This document shows positions 15,825-24,516 of a stretch of DNA of 64,000 nucleotides, piece after piece (the first letter of the stretch is position 1; every line of letters starts with the position of its first letter). The position numbers and the translations under genes were made by a program. A model generated the notes under the pieces. The model saw only the letters and a list, made by a program, of their open reading frames with translations, was not told the origin of the DNA and did no database searches. The stretch spans positions 4,091,001 to 4,155,000 of the forward strand of contig NZ_BIFR01000001.1 in NCBI RefSeq assembly GCF_003967535.1, in the 5' to 3' direction. Source of the stretch: Tengunoibacter tsumagoiensis (GTDB lineage Bacteria; Chloroflexota; Ktedonobacteria; Ktedonobacterales; Ktedonobacteraceae).

Positions 15825-17375
15825 CTAAGGGCGTCGCCACCGGCGACCCTCGCGCCAGATGAACTCATCTGCTGCTTGCGGTCCCCAGGTACCAGACTCA
15901 TAGGTATGCATGGTTTCGCGCGGCGCGCTCTTCCACTCATCTAGAATACCCTGTACAAACACCCAGGCTGCTTCAACCTCGTCACGACGCGTAAACAAAG
16001 TCGAATCCCCATGCATGCAGTCGAGCAAGAGGCGTTCATACGCTTCCGGTTGCTCGCGCACAAAAGAGGAGCCATAGAAGAAGTCCATGTTAACTGCACG
16101 AATCTGCATATCGGTTCCGGGAACCTTTGCACCAAACTTTAGCGAAATACCTTCATCAGGTTGTATACGCAGAGTAAGAACGTTCGGTTCCACCTGGCCT
16201 TGAGCATCGCTATTCTTAAAGATCATCAGCGGTGCTTGCTTGAACTGAATAGCCACTTCCGAAACACGTTTTGGCAAATGTTTGCCTGTCCGTAAGTAGA
16301 ATGGTACGCCAGCCCAGCGCCAGTTGTCAATGAACGTCTTGATTGCAACATACGTTTCGGTCATAGACGTTGGTGAGACCCCATTCTCCTGGAGATATCC
16401 GGGGACCTCGCGTCCACCAACCCAGCCTGGACCATATTGAGCACGAATCGTATTCGTTAAGACGTCGCGGCCTGTTAAAGGCTGAAGTGCATGAAGCACC
16501 TTTACTTTTTCGTCGCGAACAGAATTGGCGTCAAAGGCAATGGGCGGCTCCATCGCGACCAGCGTCATCAGTTGGAGCATATGGTTCTGGATCATATCGC
16601 GAATGGCACCCGATTCCTCGTAATACCCACCGCGGCCCTCCAGGCCCAGGTTCTCGGCAACTGTAATCTGCACATGGTCGATATAACGGCGATTCCAGAC
16701 TGGCTCAAAAATACCATTGGCCAGACGGAAGACCAGAATATTCTGAACCGTCTCTTTCCCTAGATAGTGATCGATACGATAGATCTGCTCTTCCTTGAAA
16801 ACTTTTCCTACCTGGCGGTTCAATTCATGAGCAGAGGCGACATCATGACCAAAGGGTTTCTCAATAATAATACGTGTCCACCCTTTACGGTTGCGATTGA
16901 GTCCTGCAGCCCCCAGATTCTGGATAATTTCAGGATACTGACTTGGTGGTGTCGAGAGATAGAAAATGCGATTTCCACTCGTGCCACGCTCTTGATCCAA
17001 CTTGTTTAGCAGTTCATTGAGCTGTTCATATCCAGTTGGATTATGAAAATCTGATTGCAGGTAATGCAGACCGGCAGCAAAGCTCTCCCAGACCTGGGGA
17101 TTCACTGGTTTTTGGCGTGAGTATTGATTAATAGAGTCAAGTGCTTGCTGGCGGAAAGTCTCATCGGTATAAGGCCGTCGTGCAAAAGCAACAACAGAGA
17201 ACCCGGCTGGCAATGGATGCTCCAACGCTAAGTTATATAGTGCTGGCAGCAACTTGCGGTGCGTAAGGTCACCGGTAGCACCGAAAATGACCATGACGCA
17301 AGGCTCTAAGCTCTCTTTAATGCGTAACCCCTCACGAAAAGGGTTCTGCGCCTCTACGACGCTACGCTGAGGCAT
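15825..17375 (-). CDS. zwf: Glucose-6-phosphate 1-dehydrogenase
   Basis: First enzyme of the oxidative pentose phosphate pathway, making 6-phosphogluconolactone and reduced cofactor. It has 516 residues, normal length. FGATGDLTHRKLLPALYNL near residue 31 is the dinucleotide site. RIDHYLGKE near residue 200 is the substrate and catalytic motif, with its His and Lys both present. The later PFYLRTGKHLPKR segment is also typical. AGGAGA lies about seven bases before the ATG at 17375; the longer frame from 17402 would swallow this site. The gnd remnant stands immediately upstream. Confidence 0.96.
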   Translation of the reverse strand: MPQRSVVEAQNPFREGLRIKESLEPCVMVIFGATGDLTHRKLLPALYNLALEHPLPAGFSVVAFARRPYTDETFRQQALDSINQYSRQKPVNPQVWESFAAGLHYLQSDFHNPTGYEQLNELLNKLDQERGTSGNRIFYLSTPPSQYPEIIQNLGAAGLNRNRKGWTRIIIEKPFGHDVASAHELNRQVGKVFKEEQIYRIDHYLGKETVQNILVFRLANGIFEPVWNRRYIDHVQITVAENLGLEGRGGYYEESGAIRDMIQNHMLQLMTLVAMEPPIAFDANSVRDEKVKVLHALQPLTGRDVLTNTIRAQYGPGWVGGREVPGYLQENGVSPTSMTETYVAIKTFIDNWRWAGVPFYLRTGKHLPKRVSEVAIQFKQAPLMIFKNSDAQGQVEPNVLTLRIQPDEGISLKFGAKVPGTDMQIRAVNMDFFYGSSFVREQPEAYERLLLDCMHGDSTLFTRRDEVEAAWVFVQGILDEWKSAPRETMHTYESGTWGPQAADEFIWREGRRWRRP

Positions 17376-17417
17376 GCGAAATCTCCTAATATATGGTAAC
17401 AACGTGTGTAGAAGAAA

Positions 17418-17560
17418 CTATTTCTCGCTTGATTTAACTGCATGTCCACCGAACTCTTTGCACAGTGCAGCCATCACTTTAACAGTGATAGGCTCCTCCT
17501 GCCGCGAGCGAAAGCGTTCGATGCGGCTCTGTATTCCGTACCATCTTATCACCTTTCAGT
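17418..17560 (-). pseudogene. gnd: Decayed 3' end of 6-phosphogluconate dehydrogenase gene
   Basis: Reading the minus strand to the TAG at 17420-17418 gives IERFRSRQEEP, then VKVMAALCKEFGGHAVKSS. This closely resembles the extreme C-terminus of short-form decarboxylating 6-phosphogluconate dehydrogenases (RF.SRQ..., ...AAL...FGGHAVK). Upstream of about codon 45 the similarity ends, and in-frame stops occur near 17553. Only about 365 bases separate tal and zwf, so no intact gnd can fit. The position, inside a pentose phosphate operon, fits a lost gnd. I am reasonably but not fully sure, because the match is short and by memory. Confidence 0.68.
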
Positions 17561-17623
17561 GGACTCTGCTAGTTTGTCTTTTCCATCCATACTCTCTGAT
17601 CTCATCAAAGGCTGGGGGATGAC

Positions 17624-17719
17624 TCACGCTCCTGCATCCGCTGGCAGGTCGCCAATCAGAAAATGCTGACAACTCAGCAGGAGCGTGATCTACCTTCTGG
17701 AAATCTGTCTGGAAATCTG
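17624..17719. repeat. Inverted repeat and 12-bp tandem repeat downstream of tal
   Basis: TCACGCTCCTGC (17624-17635) is complementary to 17677-17688 across 41 bases. Just beyond, TCTGGAAATCTG is repeated twice in tandem (17696-17707, 17708-17719). The inverted repeat could end tal transcription but lacks a T run. Confidence 0.5.
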
Positions 17720-17741
17720 TGACCAGGTTCACAGCATCAGC

Positions 17742-18884
17742 TTAACGAGCAACCTTGCCTTCTTCGATCGCTTTTTTCTTGCTCTCGATACCGGCAAAAA
17801 GCTGATGGAAGGAGTCAGCAAACTTCTGAACGCCTTCATCTTGAAGCTGCTGGGTAACCTGAGCATAGTGGATGCCAATGCTCTCAAGGTCGGCTAACGC
17901 CTGTCTGGCTCCTGCGATGTCATCTTCAATGCTGAAGCGAGCAACGCCATGATCCAGGAAATTGACGATCGTCTCCTGAGGCATCGTATCAACGGTATCA
18001 GGTCCAACCAGCTCTTCTGCGTACAGAACGTCGCGATACGCTGGATTTTTGGTGCTGGTGCTGGCCCAGAGAGGACGCTGGACATGGGCACCGGCATGCT
18101 TCAGTGTCTCGAAGCGAGGGGAGCCAAAGATCTTCTTGAAGTCTTGATAGACCAGGCGAGCATTGGCAATGGCTGCCTTGCCCTCAAGAGCCTTCAGCTT
18201 CTGCTGCTCTGCACTATCGCTGCTCGCTTTGATCTTATCCTCCAGCAGTTTGTCGACCAGGGTATCAACACGGCTGACAAAGAAGCTGGCTACTGAGGCA
18301 ATACTGCTGATGTCTTCGCCATTACTATTGCGCTCTTCAAGGGCGCGAATATAGGCATCGGCCACGTCGCGATAGCTCTCGATTGAGAAGATCAGCGTTA
18401 CGTTCACGTTGATGCCAGCGCGCAGTACCTGATAGATGGCCTCGATGCAGGCAGGAGTTGCTGGGATCTTGATCATCAGGTTCGGACGATTGACGAGCTG
18501 CCAGAAACGTTTGGCCTCATCGATCGTGCCCTGGGTATCATTGGCCAGTTCTGGAGAGACCTCGAGGCTGACATATCCATCTTTCCCATGGGTGCGATCG
18601 TAGATCGGGCGCAGCAGATCAGCTACTGAGCGAATATCCTGAATAATCACTGCATCATAGATAGCGTTCGTGTCCTTGCCTTCGTTGATCAGCTGAGAGA
18701 TCTGTTCGTCATAAGCGTGGCCAGCAGCGATGGATTTTTCAAAAATGGTGGGGTTAGCGGTTACGCCAAGGACACCATCTTTCAACATAGCTGCAAATTT
18801 ACCAGAAGCTAGTTGAGCGCGGTCAATATTGTCATACCAGACGCTCTGTCCCAATTTGTCTAGTTCTTGCAATGGAGTAGACAT
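17742..18884 (-). CDS. tal: Transaldolase (long, mycobacterial-type)
   Basis: Moves a dihydroxyacetone unit between sugar phosphates in the non-oxidative pentose phosphate pathway. The 380-residue length and N-terminus (LGQSVWYDNIDR, GVLGVTANPTIFEKSI) match the long transaldolase type found in actinobacteria rather than the short MipB type. The Schiff-base lysine sits in NLMIKIPATP near residue 140, and NVTLIFS follows. AAAGGAG ends about nine bases before the ATG at 18884, so the first 20 codons of the long frame are excluded. It follows tkt at 98 bases. The C-terminal region is helical and Lys/Glu-rich, as expected. Confidence 0.94.
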   Translation of the reverse strand: MSTPLQELDKLGQSVWYDNIDRAQLASGKFAAMLKDGVLGVTANPTIFEKSIAAGHAYDEQISQLINEGKDTNAIYDAVIIQDIRSVADLLRPIYDRTHGKDGYVSLEVSPELANDTQGTIDEAKRFWQLVNRPNLMIKIPATPACIEAIYQVLRAGINVNVTLIFSIESYRDVADAYIRALEERNSNGEDISSIASVASFFVSRVDTLVDKLLEDKIKASSDSAEQQKLKALEGKAAIANARLVYQDFKKIFGSPRFETLKHAGAHVQRPLWASTSTKNPAYRDVLYAEELVGPDTVDTMPQETIVNFLDHGVARFSIEDDIAGARQALADLESIGIHYAQVTQQLQDEGVQKFADSFHQLFAGIESKKKAIEEGKVAR

Positions 18885-18982
18885 TTGTACATCTCCTTTG
18901 AGTGGTGCGATCGATTGTACCAGGAGATCGCACCGTTTCATCAAAATCTATCTTTGACGTTTTGATACTACTAGTATGTCAC

Positions 18983-20998
18983 TTAAACGAGACGTTTTGC
19001 TTTCTCAATGACATTCTCGACGGTGAAGCCAAACTTCTCGAACAGGGTCTTGGCAGGAGCAGATGCGCCAAAGTGATCCAGGGTGACGGTGTCGCCTTTC
19101 GCGCCAATGTAGCGCTCCCAGCCCAATGGGATACCAGCTTCGATGGCAATGCGGGCGGTGATGCTGGCAGGAAGAACGGACTCTTTGTACTCAGCGCTCT
19201 GAGCATCAAAAAGCTCCCAACTTGGCAGACTGACCACGCGAGTCGCAATCCCCTCTTCCTGCAACTGTTTAGCAGCGCTCACAGCAAGAGAGAGCTCAGA
19301 ACCAGTTGCAATCAGAATCAGTTGAGGATGCTCTGCAGTATCCAGCAAGACGTACCCACCCCTGGCAACATTGCTGGCGCTGGCAACCTGGCTCCGATCA
19401 AATGTCGGCAGGTTCTGACGTGAGAAGACCAGCACAACAGGACCATGGTGTTTGATGGCGACGCGCCAGGCTTCTGCGCTCTCATTGGCATCACCAGGAC
19501 GGATCAAGGTTACTCCAGGAATCGCGCGCAGAATTGCAAGCTGTTCGATTGGCTGATGGGTTGGACCATCCTCACCAACGCCAATGCTATCATGGGTGAA
19601 GACATAGATCGTATGCAGGTTCATCAGTGAGGCCAGGCGGATCGGTGGGCGCATATAATCCGAGAAGATCAGGAAGGTCGCACCGAAAGGAATCAGACCA
19701 CCATAGAGGGCCATACCATTGAGAAGACTGCCCATGGCATGTTCGCGGATGCCAAAGTGCAGATTGCTGCCCGACTCTTCGGGGCCAAAGTCGCCGCGAC
19801 CCTTCATGTAGGTATTGGTTGAAGGGGCCAGATCGGCTGATCCACCAAGCAGATTGGGCAGGTAGGGCGCAATCGCATTCAGAGTTTTCTCAGAAGCAAT
19901 GCGGCTTCCCATCGTCTCACTTGGTGAGAAGGTTGGGATATGCTCTTCCCAATCGGCGGGCAGTTCGCCCTTTAGCTCTCGCTGCCACTGAGCGGCCAGT
20001 TCAGGATAGGCGGCGGCATAGGCATCGTACTCTTTCTGCCAGGCCTGCTCCTGCTCGGCACCACGCTCTACGCTCTGACGGAAGTAGTTCAAGGCTTCCT
20101 GCGGAACATAAAATGGCTCTTCGCTCACCCAACCAAGATTCTGCTTGGTCAGCAAGACCTCTTTTTCACCCAGTGGGCTCCCATGGGCACCAGCCGTATC
20201 CTGCTTATTGGGGCTACCATAGCCGATGTGGGTGCGCATGACCACTAATGAAGGGCGCTCAGTCTCGGCCTGCGCGTTCAGAATAGTCTGATTGAGTTTC
20301 TCAAGATCATTGATATCTGAGATATGCTGGACATGCCAGCCATAGCTCTCAAAACGCTGACCAACATTCTCTCGGAAGGCAATTGCAGTATCACCTTCAA
20401 TAGTGATGTGGTTGTCATCGTAGAAATAGATCAGTTTGCCAAGTTTCAGTGTTCCGGCCATGGATGCAGCTTCGGAAGCAACGCCTTCCATGAGATCACC
20501 ATCACTGACGATAGCATAGATGTAGTGGTCAAGAATGGTCTGATCAGGCTGATTAAAGCGAGCCGCTTGATAGCGCTGTGCAATCGCCATTCCAACGCCA
20601 TTGCCCACACCCTGTCCCAGTGGCCCGGTTGTGGTCTCAATACCTGCGGTATGATGATATTCTGGATGACCAGGCGTTTTACTTCCCCACTGACGGAAGT
20701 TCTTCAGATCGTCTAGTGAGAGGTCATAGCCAGTCAGATAGAGCATACTGTAGATCAGCATTGAAGCGTGACCAGGAGAGAGGATAAAGCGGTCTCGGTT
20801 CAACCACTGAGGGTTATGGGGATTGTGGCGCATATGGCGCGTCCAGAGTAAATATGTAAGAGGAGCCAGCGCCATGGCTGTACCAGGATGGCCGGAATTG
20901 GCTTTTTGAACGCCATCCATGGCCAGAGTGCGAATTGTATTAATACAAAGTTGCTCGAGCGTCTTATGATCGACGGGAGTATGCTGTTGAGTAGTCAT
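18983..20998 (-). CDS. tkt: Transketolase
   Basis: A thiamine-diphosphate enzyme that transfers two-carbon units between sugar phosphates. It has 671 residues, the usual length. The TPP motif VSDGDLMEGVASEAAS lies near residue 155. The pyrimidine-binding domain carries HDSIGVGEDGPTHQPIEQL near 470. The C-terminal domain includes GSELSLAVSAAKQL. Catalytic His residues in GHPGTAMA and HGSPLG are visible. CTGGAGG lies close before the ATG. It is the first gene of the minus-strand pentose phosphate run. The 200-base gap upstream to mutS should hold its promoter, but I could not pick one hexamer pair with confidence. Confidence 0.96.
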   Translation of the reverse strand: MTTQQHTPVDHKTLEQLCINTIRTLAMDGVQKANSGHPGTAMALAPLTYLLWTRHMRHNPHNPQWLNRDRFILSPGHASMLIYSMLYLTGYDLSLDDLKNFRQWGSKTPGHPEYHHTAGIETTTGPLGQGVGNGVGMAIAQRYQAARFNQPDQTILDHYIYAIVSDGDLMEGVASEAASMAGTLKLGKLIYFYDDNHITIEGDTAIAFRENVGQRFESYGWHVQHISDINDLEKLNQTILNAQAETERPSLVVMRTHIGYGSPNKQDTAGAHGSPLGEKEVLLTKQNLGWVSEEPFYVPQEALNYFRQSVERGAEQEQAWQKEYDAYAAAYPELAAQWQRELKGELPADWEEHIPTFSPSETMGSRIASEKTLNAIAPYLPNLLGGSADLAPSTNTYMKGRGDFGPEESGSNLHFGIREHAMGSLLNGMALYGGLIPFGATFLIFSDYMRPPIRLASLMNLHTIYVFTHDSIGVGEDGPTHQPIEQLAILRAIPGVTLIRPGDANESAEAWRVAIKHHGPVVLVFSRQNLPTFDRSQVASASNVARGGYVLLDTAEHPQLILIATGSELSLAVSAAKQLQEEGIATRVVSLPSWELFDAQSAEYKESVLPASITARIAIEAGIPLGWERYIGAKGDTVTLDHFGASAPAKTLFEKFGFTVENVIEKAKRLV

Positions 20999-21202
20999 TG
21001 ATCCTCCAGTTTTCCTAAGTGATTATTGTACTCAATACACTAACCGCTTAGTATTCTATCACATAGGTAAACAGCCTTGTGGTAACAACATCACAAAAAC
21101 TTCTCCATCTGGCAAATCTTGTAAAAACATCACCAGGAAAGGGGCCTGTCTCTCCTTCCCTGCCAGTGCTTGCCTTCATGAGATGAAGCTTTATGAACAG
21201 AG

Positions 21203-23989
21203 CTAGATCTCTCTACGAGCTTTTTGTTGCAGCTCATAAAGTTTACTAATGGCCTCAATCGGTGTCAGTTCATCGATTGACAACGCGGCCAATTCCTCAA
21301 TCAAAGGATGTTTCTCGTTCTCATTGGCCAGCAACGTCATCTGCCAGGCTACTGGCATCGTCATGTCGCGCATGGCTTTACGCCTGACTTTAGCGTCGCC
21401 TTTGCTCTCCAGCTCCTGCAAAATCTCTTCGGCGCGATGAATCACAGGACGTGGAATACCCGCAAGCTGTGCAACATGGATACCATAGCTGCGATCCGCT
21501 CCACCAGGAACGATCTTACGCAGGAAAACAACATGTCCATGCTCTTCAGTTACTGCAACATTCAGACAGCGAATGCGTGGCAGGAGCTGTGCGACTTCGA
21601 CCAGCTCATGATAGTGGGTCGCAAAGAGCGTACGAGCACCACTTCGTTTATTGTTGTGCAGATACTCAACGATGGCGCGAGCAATAGCCAGTCCGTCGTA
21701 GGTGCTGGTACCACGTCCAATCTCATCCAGAATGATGAGACTGCGAGGCGTTGCATGGTGCAAAATATTGGCGGTCTCCACCATCTCCACCATAAATGTA
21801 CTCTGCCCCGTCGCAAGATCATCTTGAGCTCCGATACGGGTAAAGATGCGATCAACCATACCGATTGTGGCGGCCTCAGCCGGAACATAGCTTCCAATCT
21901 GAGCCATCAACGTGATCAGGGCAACCTGTCGCAAATACGTTGATTTGCCTGCCATATTGGGCCCCGTAATTATATTGATCTGGGCCGAAGAATTAGAAAT
22001 ATTTGTGTCGTTCGCAATAAAGGGTGCATCGGTCTGGGCCTGTTCTACAACAGGATGGCGGCCAGCAACGATATGGATCGTATCCCCCTCATTTAATTGT
22101 GGACGGCAGTAATTCTGTCTGGCTGCCACTTCGGCAAGGCTCAGATAGACGTCGATCTCGGCCAGAGCATGGGCAGTATCCAGAATACGTTCGGCGGCAT
22201 GAGCGGCGATATCTGCCCGGAGCTGGACAAAGAACTCGTTCTCCATCTTGTTGATACGCTCTTGCGCATTCAAAACAAGGGTCTCATACTCTTTAAGATC
22301 AGAGGTGATATAGCGCTCGCAATTGGTAAGCGTCTGTCTGCGGACATACTCTGTTGGTACACGGTTCAGGTTTGAGTTGCTTACCTCGATAAAATAGCCT
22401 GAAGCTTTATTGTAGCCAACTTTCAATGTGGAGATGCCGGTGCGTTTCCGCTCACGTTGCTCCATATCGGCAATCCATTGGCGGCCATTTTGCGATGCAT
22501 TTTTCAGTTGATCGAGCTCAGCGCTAAAATTAGGCCGAATAATTCCCCCCTCGGTAATGCTCAATGGTGGCTCATCGACGATCGCCCGTTCAATTAAGGT
22601 GATGATATCGTCGTTATCGGTTAGACGAGCAAGCAAGCGAGAGAGGGTAGGGAGAGAGGAGGGAGGAGTATCTTGCAGGCAGGTGCGAACTTCGGCTGCG
22701 GCATGGAGCCCGTTGGCCAGGGCGACCAGATCGCGGGGATTGGCGATGCGCTGGCGCACACGATTGGTTAGCCGCTCAACATCACCCGCTTTTTTCAGTC
22801 CTTCTGCCAGTCTGGCCTGTAAGAGACCATCCCCCAACAGCTCTCCAATGGCCTGTTGACGCTGTTCAAGAATACCAATCTCAAGCAGGGGCTGACCGAT
22901 CCAACGGCGCAAGAGCCGGCCACCCATAGGGCTTCTTGTTCGATCAAGCACCCAGAGGAGGGAACCTTTGACTGAGCTCTGACGCCCTGTTTCAAACAGT
23001 TCAAGGTTGCGGCGCGTATAGGGGTCCAGCGTCATAAAGCCTGTGGTCGAATAGGTCTCCAGTGCATTAAGCTGCTGGAGGAGGCCTTTCTGCGTCTCCT
23101 GTACATAGGCAAGCACAGCTCCAGCCGCGCGAATGGCCAGTGGCAACCGTTCGCAGCCAAAGCCCTCTAAAGAGGCAACCTGGAATTGTTGCAGCAGCCG
23201 ATGCCGGGCGTCATCTTCATGAAAGTAGCGCGAATCGTAGGGTGTCACATGACCTGTCACGCTCTCCAAAAGCTTTGCTAGTGGCGCAATATCATCCTCT
23301 TCTTCTTCTTCCATCTCCGGTGCTTCGGCATTCGGATTGCCGTTGCTCCCAAGTTTCGTTACCTGCTTCTCACTTAAAACAGCAGCCAACCACCGTCTCT
23401 TCCGTTGCCCGTGACGATGATAGTTGGCCTCGACCAGGACCTCAGCAGGTCCAACGCGAGACATCTCCTGCTGGATCGCCAGTTCTGGTTCGGGGGTACT
23501 AAACTGCGTCACAGCAAACTCGCCGGTCGTGATATCCAGGTAGGCAATGCCCACTGCATCGCGACCAGCAATGACTGAGGCCAGAAAATTATTGCGCTTG
23601 GCAGCCAGCATGGCTGGATCGATAATAGTGCCCGGAGTGACAATACGCACGACCTCGCGCTCAACCAGGCCCTTCGAGAGGGCGGGATCACTGGTCTGTT
23701 CACAGATCGCGACGCGGTACCCTTTGCTTACCAGACGAGCAATATAACCATCGGCAGCATGGTGTGGAATACCTGCCATCGGAGATTTCTCGCCGCGGCC
23801 AAAATCGCGACGTGTTAAAGCAATCTCTAATTCGCGAGCAACAATCTCTGCATCATCATCAAACATTTCATAGAAGTCGCCCATGCGAAAGAACAGGATG
23901 GCATCTGGATTCTGGCGTTTAATAGATAAGTACTGAGTGCGCACCGGGCTGTGGACCGGTGGCTCGTTCTTAAATTCTTCAAATAACAC
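21203..23989 (-). CDS. mutS: DNA mismatch repair protein MutS
   Basis: Recognises mismatches and starts repair. It is full length (about 928 residues) with all MutS domains. FFRMGDFYEMF near residue 36 is the Phe-x-Glu mismatch reader. The connector, core and clamp follow. The ATPase has GPNMAGKSTYLRQ, then DDLATGQSTFMVEM, ILDEIGRGTSTYDG and FATHYHEL. A low-complexity acidic insertion rich in Glu (about residues 213-237) lies between mismatch and connector regions. The frame extends to a TTG at 23995, but GAGGAGGG (24003-23996) directly abuts that codon. The GTG at 23989 lies six bases away, so GTG is the likely start. Confidence 0.95.
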   Translation of the reverse strand: MLFEEFKNEPPVHSPVRTQYLSIKRQNPDAILFFRMGDFYEMFDDDAEIVARELEIALTRRDFGRGEKSPMAGIPHHAADGYIARLVSKGYRVAICEQTSDPALSKGLVEREVVRIVTPGTIIDPAMLAAKRNNFLASVIAGRDAVGIAYLDITTGEFAVTQFSTPEPELAIQQEMSRVGPAEVLVEANYHRHGQRKRRWLAAVLSEKQVTKLGSNGNPNAEAPEMEEEEEDDIAPLAKLLESVTGHVTPYDSRYFHEDDARHRLLQQFQVASLEGFGCERLPLAIRAAGAVLAYVQETQKGLLQQLNALETYSTTGFMTLDPYTRRNLELFETGRQSSVKGSLLWVLDRTRSPMGGRLLRRWIGQPLLEIGILEQRQQAIGELLGDGLLQARLAEGLKKAGDVERLTNRVRQRIANPRDLVALANGLHAAAEVRTCLQDTPPSSLPTLSRLLARLTDNDDIITLIERAIVDEPPLSITEGGIIRPNFSAELDQLKNASQNGRQWIADMEQRERKRTGISTLKVGYNKASGYFIEVSNSNLNRVPTEYVRRQTLTNCERYITSDLKEYETLVLNAQERINKMENEFFVQLRADIAAHAAERILDTAHALAEIDVYLSLAEVAARQNYCRPQLNEGDTIHIVAGRHPVVEQAQTDAPFIANDTNISNSSAQINIITGPNMAGKSTYLRQVALITLMAQIGSYVPAEAATIGMVDRIFTRIGAQDDLATGQSTFMVEMVETANILHHATPRSLIILDEIGRGTSTYDGLAIARAIVEYLHNNKRSGARTLFATHYHELVEVAQLLPRIRCLNVAVTEEHGHVVFLRKIVPGGADRSYGIHVAQLAGIPRPVIHRAEEILQELESKGDAKVRRKAMRDMTMPVAWQMTLLANENEKHPLIEELAALSIDELTPIEAISKLYELQQKARREI

Positions 23990-24015
23990 GTGCAACCCTC
24001 CTCATACTCTATCTC

Positions 24016-24044
24016 AGTATAAGCCTAATCAGAGGGGACGTCAA
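24016..24044 (-). promoter_or_regulatory. Promoter of mutS
   Basis: On the minus strand, TTGACG (24044-24039) and TATACT (24021-24016) are 17 bases apart, giving a very short leader before the GTG. Just upstream TTAAGAAA-GT-TTTCTTAA (24052-24069) is a perfect palindrome that might bind a regulator. Confidence 0.62.
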
Positions 24045-24093
24045 TTTGTTCTTAAGAAAGTTTTCTTAAACGACCAGGCGGTCAAATCGAGGG

Positions 24094-24120
24094 AAAAGCA
24101 GAGGGGAAGAGCTCCTGCTT
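24094..24120 (-). terminator. Possible terminator after the small membrane gene
   Basis: On the minus strand AAGCAG and CTGCTTTT form a stem with a Gly/Cys-type GC-rich middle and end in CTTTTCCC. It lies 19 bases past the stop at 24139. The T run is short. Confidence 0.4.
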
Positions 24121-24138
24121 CCCCAACAAGCAATGGTT

Positions 24139-24426
24139 CTATTGAGCAGGTGTGGAATGGAATAGTCGCTTCAAAATCCCGAATAGAATGGCTACTAGCA
24201 CCATTATGAAGATAACCAGGCTCAAGATTCCTTGTGGATTCACCGCCATTTCAAACTTCGTCGCCGATGTACTGGTGAAATCAAAGAACCCTTGCGAGAA
24301 GAGGCTCAAGTGAATATGTTGTGGAGGATGGGTCACTCCAAACATAAAAATGCCAAAACTACCTATGATAAGGATAAAAAGTGCAATGATTGCACCAATG
24401 AATAGCCCTGTAGAGATGGTTTTCAT
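24139..24426 (-). CDS. Small two-helix membrane protein in an ABC transporter operon
   Basis: A 95-residue protein with membrane helices at about 8-32 and 66-88, joined by a polar loop rich in His, Phe and Ser. AAAGGAG lies nine bases before the ATG, so it is probably translated. It follows the ABC permease on the same strand with a gap of 90 bases. I recognise no family. It might be a small accessory or immunity subunit of the transporter; that is inference from position only. Confidence 0.6.
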   Translation of the reverse strand: MKTISTGLFIGAIIALFILIIGSFGIFMFGVTHPPQHIHLSLFSQGFFDFTSTSATKFEMAVNPQGILSLVIFIMVLVAILFGILKRLFHSTPAQ

Positions 24427-24516
24427 GATACAATACTCCTTTGTGAATTTAAGTGTCTTTATTAATGAATAGTAAAATTAATTGCAAATCATCCATAAAA
24501 AACGTTTAAAAATGCA

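Noticed and set aside
17182..17200. Possible frameshift allowing an intact gnd between tal and zwf
   Set aside because: The tal-zwf gap is only about 365 bases, far too short for gnd, so sequencing error cannot restore it.
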